From contig JAQGNC010000225.1 of the NCBI GenBank assembly GCA_028292065.1, positions 1-6,255 on the forward strand: a stretch of DNA of 6,255 nt, written 5' to 3'. This DNA comes from Betaproteobacteria bacterium (GTDB lineage: Bacteria > Pseudomonadota > Gammaproteobacteria > Burkholderiales > SG8-41). Shown in pieces: positions 1-4,709 of the stretch. Below the pieces are notes generated by a model. It saw only the letters and a program-made list of their open reading frames with translations, ran no database searches and was not told where the DNA came from. The translations under genes and the position numbers were made by a program. Position 1 is the stretch's first letter. The number at the start of each line of letters is the position of its first letter.

Positions 1-2
1 CT

Positions 3-21
3 TGCACCGCTTCCCGGTGCA
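3..21. other. Short stem-loop at the left edge
   Basis: A perfect 7-bp inverted repeat (3-9 pairs with 15-21) has a 5-nt loop. It is not followed by a T-run on the plus strand. It could be the end of a terminator or a structural element of an upstream gene outside the window, or it could be chance in GC-rich DNA. No clear sigma-70 promoter was found between it and the first gene. Confidence 0.25.
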
Positions 22-81
22 CTATTGCGCGCACGCCGGACAATAATAACGACGACTACAGCACACGGCGGCCCGTCCAAC

Positions 82-87
82 AGGAGG
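82..87 (+). promoter_or_regulatory. Strong ribosome binding site, first dehydrogenase gene
   Basis: AGGAGG lies 6 nt upstream of the ATG at 94. This decides the start in favour of ATG 94 over the in-frame TTG at 25, which has no ribosome binding site and would put a hydrophilic 23-residue extension before a perfect Sec signal peptide. Confidence 0.85.
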
Positions 88-93
88 AGCTTC

Positions 94-1764
94 ATGAAGA
101 AAGTCGCATCAACCGCGGCCGTGTTCCTATTCGCCGCGTCGCTGGCGCACGCCCAATCGCTGTCCGATCTCGCCAACGACGGCAGGAACACCGACAACGT
201 CCTGACCTACGGGATGGGCTATTCGCAGAATCGCTACAGCTCGCTCAAGCAGATCGACAAACGCAACGTGAAGCGCCTCGTGCCGGTGTGGAGCGTGTCG
301 CTTTCGAGCAACCTCGGCGAGCAGGGCCAGCCGCTGGTGAACGACGGCGTGCTTTACGCGGCGAACGCCGAATTCACCGTCGCGATCGACATCGACAGCG
401 GCAAGCAGCTCTGGCGCACGCCGGTCGGCTTCGACGCGCAGACCCCGCGCATCGTCTGCTGCGGCCAGTCGACCAAGGGCCTCGCCCTCTACAACGGCAA
501 GGTCTATCGCGGAACGCTCGACGCAAACCTCGTGGCGCTCGACGCGAAGACCGGAAAGCAGGTCTGGAAAACCAAAGTCGCGGAATGGAAGGAAGGCTAT
601 TCGATCACGAGCGCGCCGCAAGTCGCGAACGGCGTGCTGATGACCGGCATGTCGGGCGCCGAGTTCGGGGTGCGCGGCTTCATCGACGGCTACGATCCGG
701 ATACGGGCAAGCAGCTGTGGCGCCGCTATACGGTGCCTGCGCCCGGCGAGCGCGGCAGCGAAACCTGGCCCAAGGACGAGTCGTGGTCGCGCGGCGGCGG
801 TTCGACATGGATGACCGGCTCGTACGACCCCGAGCTCGACCTCGTGTACTGGGGCACCGGCAATGCGGGCCCGTGGAACCCGAACGGGCGTCCCGGCGAC
901 AACCTCTACACCGCGTCGGTGCTCGCGATCAAACCGAAGACCGGCGAAGTCGCGTGGCATTACCAGCTCGTGCCCAACGAGATGTTCGACCTCGACGCGA
1001 CGTGGGAATGGATACTCGCCGAGCTTCCGGTCAAGGGCGAAAAGCGCAAGGTGGTCATGCACATGAGCCGCGGCGGCTTTCTCTACGTGCTCGACCGCAC
1101 CAACGGCAAGCTGATCTCCGCCGAGCCCTTCGAGAAGATCAACTGGGCCACTCACGTCGACATGAAGACCGGCCGCCCGGTCGAATCCGACCTTGCGAAG
1201 AAGGTGCGGGCCGGCGAGCAGATCGAGCTGTGGCCGGGCCAGTGGGGCGCCAAGAACTGGTCGCACGCGGCGTTCAATCCGCAGACCGGGTTGCTCTACG
1301 CGAACACGATGCACCACTCGCGGCTGGTGAAGTTCACGCCGGTCGAATACAAGGTCGGCGAGCGCTTCGTCGGCTTTGAAAACGCACCGGTGCCCAACCG
1401 TCCGGCGGGCGAGCCGATCGCCCACATGGACGCGGTCGATCCGCTCACCGGTAAAGCGAAGTGGCGCACACCGATCATGGACGTCCCGCACTATTCCGCC
1501 ATGCTCGCGACCGCGAGCGGCCTGCTCTTCACCGGCAAGGAGACCGGCGAGCTCATCGCGGTCGACGCCGAGACCGGCAAGGTGCTGTGGCAGTTCCAGA
1601 CGAGCTCCGGAATCAACGCGCAGCCGATCACCTACACGCACAAAGGCAAGCAGTACGTCAGCGTGCAGGTCGGCGTGGGCGGGGTGAACGTGCTGAGGAT
1701 GGGGCCGCAGCTCGCGAATGTGCCCAGGGGCGGTTCGGTGTGGACTTTCGCCCTGTTGGACTAG
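94..1764 (+). CDS. PQQ-dependent alcohol dehydrogenase, methanol/ethanol family, periplasmic
   Basis: This is a 556-residue quinoprotein dehydrogenase, predicted to oxidise an alcohol or aldehyde in the periplasm with PQQ plus a metal ion and pass electrons to a cytochrome c. Residues 1-20 form a Sec signal peptide (KK, hydrophobic core, AHA cleavage site). The remainder reads as the beta-propeller fold with repeated W-motifs such as YDPDTGKQLWR and DAETGKVLWQF. Visible active-site residues are the adjacent Cys122-Cys123 (PQQ-contacting disulfide), Glu190 in GAEFGVRG, Trp239 on the PQQ floor, Asn257 in GTGNAGPWNP, Asp299 (catalytic base) with Asp301, and Arg326. The second Asp of the D-L-D motif is the residue that distinguishes lanthanide-dependent XoxF/PedH enzymes from calcium MxaF, which has Ala there; metal use is therefore inferred. 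The protein is shorter than typical XoxF (about 600 residues) and has no C-terminal cytochrome domain, so it is not a quinohemoprotein. Substrate cannot be told. A close paralog follows at 2081. Confidence 0.93.
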   Translation: MKKVASTAAVFLFAASLAHAQSLSDLANDGRNTDNVLTYGMGYSQNRYSSLKQIDKRNVKRLVPVWSVSLSSNLGEQGQPLVNDGVLYAANAEFTVAIDIDSGKQLWRTPVGFDAQTPRIVCCGQSTKGLALYNGKVYRGTLDANLVALDAKTGKQVWKTKVAEWKEGYSITSAPQVANGVLMTGMSGAEFGVRGFIDGYDPDTGKQLWRRYTVPAPGERGSETWPKDESWSRGGGSTWMTGSYDPELDLVYWGTGNAGPWNPNGRPGDNLYTASVLAIKPKTGEVAWHYQLVPNEMFDLDATWEWILAELPVKGEKRKVVMHMSRGGFLYVLDRTNGKLISAEPFEKINWATHVDMKTGRPVESDLAKKVRAGEQIELWPGQWGAKNWSHAAFNPQTGLLYANTMHHSRLVKFTPVEYKVGERFVGFENAPVPNRPAGEPIAHMDAVDPLTGKAKWRTPIMDVPHYSAMLATASGLLFTGKETGELIAVDAETGKVLWQFQTSSGINAQPITYTHKGKQYVSVQVGVGGVNVLRMGPQLANVPRGGSVWTFALLD

Positions 1765-1785
1765 CGTCCATCAGGCCGAAAGTCC
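1742..1785 (+). repeat. Near-perfect 44-bp palindrome across the stop codon
   Basis: The last codons of the first dehydrogenase (1742-1761) pair with 1766-1785: 18 of 20 positions are complementary, with mismatches 1756/1771 and 1751/1776. The 4-nt loop, TAGC, contains the TAG stop. No T-run follows, so a simple intrinsic terminator is doubtful. It could stabilise the mRNA 3' end, act in Rho-dependent termination, or be an inverted duplication (quasi-palindrome). The pairing is seen directly; the role is inference. Confidence 0.75.
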
Positions 1786-1799
1786 CAGTGAACGACAAA

Positions 1800-1821
1800 G
1801 AGGGAAACCAAGGTTTCCCTC
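1800..1821 (+). terminator. Hairpin, possible terminator of the first dehydrogenase gene
   Basis: A perfect 10-bp inverted repeat (1800-1809 with 1812-1821) is separated by AA, so about 9 bp can form with a 4-nt loop. It lies 35 nt after the stop codon. The downstream bases are pyrimidine-rich but lack a continuous T-tract, which makes intrinsic termination weak or Rho-assisted. A competing 6-bp stem (1808-1813 with 1821-1826) is mutually exclusive with it. Confidence 0.45.
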
Positions 1822-1891
1822 CTTGGACCGCCTTTCCTTCGGCTCACTCTCGTTCGCTTCGCTGCCTTAAAGCACGGCTAAACCCCTCCCT

Positions 1892-1969
1892 CGTTATCTA
1901 CCGATAACGTAAAGACGTCGTTCTGGACCGCGCGCAAGCGCGAGATGATCCAGAACCCATTTTGACTTT
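1892..1969. repeat. Intergenic palindromic repeat, copy 1
   Basis: Copy 1 of a roughly 80-bp unit contains two stem-loops. Hairpin A is a perfect 7-bp stem (1892-1898 with 1903-1909, loop TACC). Hairpin B has a perfect 8-bp outer stem (1920-1927 with 1949-1956) and an inner CGCG/CGCG stem (1931-1934 with 1939-1942, loop CAAG). It ends in CATTTTGACTTT. It resembles the dispersed REP/MITE-like palindromes common between genes in high-GC Proteobacteria, but I cannot name a family. No transposase is present. Confidence 0.8.
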
Positions 1970-1990
1970 TGTGTAGTTACTACCGATAAC
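1962..1990 (+). promoter_or_regulatory. Candidate sigma-70 promoter at the repeat junction
   Basis: TTGACT (1962-1967, 5 of 6 to the -35 consensus) is followed after exactly 17 nt by GATAAC (1985-1990, 4 of 6 to the -10 consensus). Transcription would start near 1997, about 84 nt before the second dehydrogenase ATG. The -35 comes from the end of repeat copy 1 and the -10 from the start of copy 2. The match is by eye only. Confidence 0.4.
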
Positions 1991-2052
1991 TGAAACACCG
2001 TCGTTCCGGACCGCGCGCAAGCGCGAGATGATCCAGAACCCATTTTGACTTT
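1975..2052. repeat. Intergenic palindromic repeat, copy 2
   Basis: This is a direct-repeat copy of the unit at 1892-1969, with a period of 82-83 bp, a few substitutions and one 1-nt indel. Hairpin A is imperfect (1975-1979 with 1987-1991). Hairpin B pairs 2003-2010 with 2032-2039 with one mismatch and keeps the identical inner CGCG stem. The block from GGACCGCGCG through CATTTTGACTTT is the same in both copies. The copy ends 15 nt before the ribosome binding site of the second dehydrogenase, so hairpin B would lie in that gene's 5' leader if transcription begins near 1997. Confidence 0.8.
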
Positions 2053-2067
2053 GCTTCGCAGCACGAC

Positions 2068-2074
2068 AGGAGAG
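2068..2074 (+). promoter_or_regulatory. Ribosome binding site, second dehydrogenase gene
   Basis: AGGAGAG lies 6 nt before the ATG at 2081. It selects that ATG over the in-frame TTG at 2045, which falls inside repeat copy 2 and would bury the lipoprotein signal peptide behind a 12-residue extension. Confidence 0.8.
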
Positions 2075-2080
2075 TCAGCA

Positions 2081-3763
2081 ATGAAGCACCCGGCTTACGT
2101 ACTCGCATCGGCCTTGGCGTTCACAGCGCTGGCGGGTTGTTCCTCCGTCGGCCCCACCCAGCGCGATCTCGTGCGCGACGGCGCCGAGCCTTCGAACGTC
2201 GTCACTTACGGCCTCGGCTACAGCCAGCAGCGCTACAGCAAGCTCGACCAGATCAACAAATCCAACGTGCAGCGGCTCGCGCCGGTGTGGAACGCGAAGC
2301 TCGACAACGAGCTCGGCGAGCAGGCGCAGCCGCTCGTGTACGATGGCGCGATCTACGTGAGCAACGCGCGCTGGACGTTCGCGTTCGATGCGCTCAACGG
2401 CAAAGAGCTCTGGCGCAGCGCCGTCGACTTCCCACCCGAGACGCCGCGCGTGGTGTGCTGCGGCGTGTCGAACAAAGGCGTGGCGCTCTATCGAGGCAAA
2501 GTGTTTCGCACCACGCTCGACGCGCACGTCGTCGCGATGGACATGAAGACCGGCGCGGTGCTGTGGAAGCAAAAAGCGGCGGAGTGGAAGGAAGGTTATT
2601 CGCAGACTGTCGCGCCGCTGATCGCCAACGGCGTGCTGGTCACCGGGATCTCGGGCGCGGAGTTCGGCATCCGCGGCTTTCTCGACGGCTGGGATCCGGA
2701 GACCGGCAAGCACCTGTGGCGGCGTCATACGACCGCGGGTCCCGGTGAGCCCGGCCACGAGACGTGGGAGCCGCGGCAGGCCTACGCGAACGGCGGCGGC
2801 AGCACGTGGATCACCGGATCGTACGACCCCGAGCTCGACCTCATGTACTGGGGCACCGGCAACGCCGGCCCGTGGAACCCGATCTCGCGCAAAGGCGACA
2901 ATCTCTATACCGCTTCGGTGATCGCGGTGCGGCCCAGGACCGGCGAGATCGCGTGGCACTACCAGTTCACGCCGAACGACGTCTTCGACTGGGACGCGGT
3001 GTGGGAGCTCATCCTCGCGGACATTCCGGTCGACGGCGTGACGCGCAAAGTCGCGATGCAGATGAACCGCAACGGCTTCCTGTATGTGCTCGACCGTACC
3101 AACGGCAAGCTGCTGTCAGCCAAGCCTTACGGCAAGGTGACGTGGGCGACGCACGTCGACATGGCGACAGGACGTCCGGTCGAATCGGAGCAGGCTTCGA
3201 AGCTGCGCGCCGGCGAGAAGATCGAGATGTATCCGAGCGTTCGCGGCGCGAAGAACTGGCCGCACGCGGCTTTCAACCCGAATACCGGCCTGCTGTACGC
3301 GAACACCAACGAGGGTTACTCGATTTACCGCTTCACCGATCTCGTGCCGTACCAGGCCGGCACGCGCTATCAGGGCGTCGAGAACTCGTACGCGCCGGTC
3401 AAGCCGGGAGACGTGGTCGGCCACATCGAAGCGATCGACCCGCTCACCGCGAAACCGAAATGGCGCATCCCGCAAAAGGACGTCCAGGTCGCATCGGCGA
3501 TGCTCGCGACCGCCGGCGGCCTGCTCTTCACCGGCAGGCACACCGGCGAGCTCATCGCGCTCGACGCGGACACCGGCGCAACGCTGTGGGAGCACAAGAC
3601 GAGCTCAGGCATCAACAGCATGCCGGTCACGTGGTCGCGCGACGGGAAGCAGTACGTGACGGTGCTGTCGGGACTCGGCGGCCTTTACGGCACTCGCAAT
3701 CGCGAGCAGCTCAAACAGGTGCCGCTGGGCGGCTCGATCTGGACTTTCGCCCTCACGGATTGA
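2081..3763 (+). CDS. PQQ-dependent alcohol dehydrogenase, methanol/ethanol family, predicted lipoprotein
   Basis: This is a 560-residue paralog of the enzyme at 94-1764, colinear along its whole length with well over half of the residues matching by eye. The N-terminus differs: a short hydrophobic signal ends in the lipobox LAGC (17-20), so Cys20 should be lipidated. Ser21 at +2 would favour sorting to the outer membrane under the E. coli Lol rule. Active-site residues are all kept: Cys126-Cys127, Glu194 in GAEFGIRG, Trp243, Asn261 in GTGNAGPWNP, Asp303 with Asp305 in FDWDAVWE, and Arg330 in MNRNGFLYVLDR. The D-W-D motif again matches the lanthanide-dependent signature. There is no heme CxxCH, so an external cytochrome c or other acceptor is needed. 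It was probably produced by tandem duplication with later change of localisation. Substrate is unknown. It likely has its own promoter in the structured gap upstream. Its stop lies 7 bp from the stop of the convergent small gene. Confidence 0.93.
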   Translation: MKHPAYVLASALAFTALAGCSSVGPTQRDLVRDGAEPSNVVTYGLGYSQQRYSKLDQINKSNVQRLAPVWNAKLDNELGEQAQPLVYDGAIYVSNARWTFAFDALNGKELWRSAVDFPPETPRVVCCGVSNKGVALYRGKVFRTTLDAHVVAMDMKTGAVLWKQKAAEWKEGYSQTVAPLIANGVLVTGISGAEFGIRGFLDGWDPETGKHLWRRHTTAGPGEPGHETWEPRQAYANGGGSTWITGSYDPELDLMYWGTGNAGPWNPISRKGDNLYTASVIAVRPRTGEIAWHYQFTPNDVFDWDAVWELILADIPVDGVTRKVAMQMNRNGFLYVLDRTNGKLLSAKPYGKVTWATHVDMATGRPVESEQASKLRAGEKIEMYPSVRGAKNWPHAAFNPNTGLLYANTNEGYSIYRFTDLVPYQAGTRYQGVENSYAPVKPGDVVGHIEAIDPLTAKPKWRIPQKDVQVASAMLATAGGLLFTGRHTGELIALDADTGATLWEHKTSSGINSMPVTWSRDGKQYVTVLSGLGGLYGTRNREQLKQVPLGGSIWTFALTD

Positions 3764-3770
3764 CTACGGA

Positions 3771-4010
3771 TCAGCGCGCGTTGCGGCGTTCAGATTCGGA
3801 CTGCCAGGCGACGTAGCCGTTTTTCATCGCGTCTTCAGTGCATTCCTTCAGGGTCCTGAAGGTCCGGTCCGATGCCTGTTCTTCGCCGTCGGGGTCGACC
3901 ATGCGCCAGCTCCACGAGCCGTCTTCCCCGATCGGAAAACTCCATTGCTTCCTTCTTTCCACGCTTTTCCCCTGTTCGGCCACCTTGAGCTGCGTGCCGG
4001 TTTGTTCCAC
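3771..4010 (-). CDS. Small hypothetical protein (79 aa)
   Basis: I do not recognise this protein. The reading frame is open much further upstream (to 4604), but only the last 80 or so residues look like protein. The upstream part is Arg/Pro-rich and overlaps the 121-aa gene in another frame, so it is a shadow. I chose GTG at 4010 because GGAG (4022-4019) lies 8 nt before it; GTG at 4019, 4028 or 4058, or ATG at 4109, are possible longer starts. The product is soluble and charged. It has a Trp-rich segment (SWSWR, 32-36) that reads like a beta-hairpin (GEDGSWSWRMVDPDGEEQ), followed by a likely helix (FRTLKECTEDAMKNGYVAW, 51-69). No signal peptide or membrane segment is seen. It is convergent with the second dehydrogenase, and 158 bp separate its start from the stop of the next minus-strand gene. 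Confidence 0.6.
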   Translation of the reverse strand: MEQTGTQLKVAEQGKSVERRKQWSFPIGEDGSWSWRMVDPDGEEQASDRTFRTLKECTEDAMKNGYVAWQSESERRNAR

Positions 4011-4168
4011 TTCGGTCACTCCGTTCACGCAGCGCTGCGACGCGTTTGTGTGATTCACGATCGGGCGCCGAATGGAGCCAAGGCAATAGCGGTACCCGAC
4101 GCCCGGCATTCTATGCGGCGAAGCGTCCGGATCCAGCGGCAAAATCACCGCAAACCGTGCTTCCGGGA

Positions 4169-4534
4169 TTAAAGCGAGGGGCGGATGTCGCGCGTGCCGT
4201 CGACGAGGAGGCGGGGGAAATCGAGCGCGACCTGGGGCGCCGCGGCAAGCCTGAGGATGCCGTCGAGGAACTGGAAAGCTTCGGCGACGCTGTCGAAGCA
4301 CATCGGCTCTCCGTCGGAGAGCACGTGATAGCGCCGGCCGTTCCTCGCCATGCGCCCGACGGTCCATTTCACCGCGAAAGGCGAGATGTACCAGCCCGCA
4401 CAGCACCCTTTCGCGGCGAGCTCGAAAGCCCTGCGCAGCGTGAGCAGCCTCACGCCGTGGCTGTTGGTCTCGAGCTGATCGACCCAGTCTTCGGGCGGCT
4501 CTGAAGGGTTTGTCGACGCGGCGTGCAGGATCAT
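4169..4534 (-). CDS. Hypothetical protein (121 aa)
   Basis: I do not recognise this protein. ATG 4534 is the first usable start after an in-frame TAA; the ribosome binding site is weak (a GGGAGG lies 20 nt upstream, too far for normal use). The composition is that of a real soluble protein: a hydrophilic N-terminus, a likely helix at 27-43, a Cys-Cys pair (44-45) beside an aromatic stretch (GWYISPFAVKW), a basic turn (RMARNGRRYHVL), Cys79, then a helix with a SVAEAFQFLDGIL pattern. There is no signal peptide or membrane helix. It is divergent from the multicopper oxidase gene and lies upstream of the 79-aa gene on the same strand, with a 158-bp gap (4011-4168) in which I see no clear promoter or terminator. 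A role cannot be assigned. Confidence 0.65.
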   Translation of the reverse strand: MILHAASTNPSEPPEDWVDQLETNSHGVRLLTLRRAFELAAKGCCAGWYISPFAVKWTVGRMARNGRRYHVLSDGEPMCFDSVAEAFQFLDGILRLAAAPQVALDFPRLLVDGTRDIRPSL

Positions 4535-4709
4535 GATGCGAAATTTCCGTGTAGCCTCCCCCGGTTAACGCACGCGCCCGGGGTACGGTTGTCATGCTTC
4601 GCACGTTGTCCCGGAGTGCGAGGGGAGATTCGTCACGTAAACGAATATCATTCGGTTGCGTGAAGTTCGATCCGGATATTACCGACCTCGCAATGGTCCT
4701 ACCCCTACC
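4535..4709. promoter_or_regulatory. Divergent intergenic region with possible operator repeats
   Basis: This 175-bp region separates the 121-aa gene (-) from the multicopper oxidase (+) and should hold promoters for both. A cluster of inverted half-sites lies at 4628-4654: ATTCGT (4628-4633), ACGAAT (4641-4646), ATTCG (4650-4654). The first pair is separated by 7 nt and the second pair overlaps it, with a 3-nt spacer. A 6-bp stem also occurs (4599-4604 with 4616-4621). A very weak plus-strand promoter is possible (TTGCGT 4656-4661, TATTAC 4677-4682, 15-nt spacer). I see no recognisable CueR- or CopR-type site with confidence. Confidence 0.3.

Larger units (their letters stand above)
1765..2080. 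other. Structured 316-bp intergenic region
   Basis: No convincing gene lies between the two dehydrogenase genes. The region holds the right arm of the stop-codon palindrome, a hairpin at 1800-1821, about 70 bp (1822-1891) of pyrimidine-rich sequence with no recognised feature, two tandem repeat copies (1892-2052), a candidate promoter spanning their junction, and the ribosome binding site of the second gene. This much structure suggests that the two paralogs are transcribed as separate units rather than as a simple operon. Confidence 0.7.

Noticed and set aside
25..93. TTG-initiated N-terminal extension of the first dehydrogenase
   Set aside because: It has no ribosome binding site, and it would hide a perfect Sec signal peptide that follows an AGGAGG and ATG.
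127..1641. Long open frame on the minus strand (504 codons) opposite the first dehydrogenase
   Set aside because: It is Arg/Val/Asp-rich with no family resemblance and is fully antisense to a clear PQQ dehydrogenase. It is the usual GC-rich antisense shadow.
1892..2052. Possible CRISPR array
   Set aside because: There are only two copies of a long unit, directly abutting with no spacer of typical size, and no cas genes. It is a tandem intergenic repeat.
2044..2080. Second copy of TTGACT (2045-2050) as a promoter closer to the second dehydrogenase
   Set aside because: No acceptable -10 lies 15-19 nt downstream, and that stretch is occupied by the ribosome binding site.
94..3763. Possible quinohemoprotein (type II) alcohol dehydrogenases
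   Set aside because: Neither protein has a CxxCH heme motif or a C-terminal cytochrome domain; both end right after the propeller.
4011..4604. N-terminal two thirds of a 277-codon minus-strand frame ending at 3771
   Set aside because: The upstream part is Arg/Pro-rich low-quality sequence overlapping the 121-aa gene in another frame. Only the C-terminal 80 or so residues look like protein.
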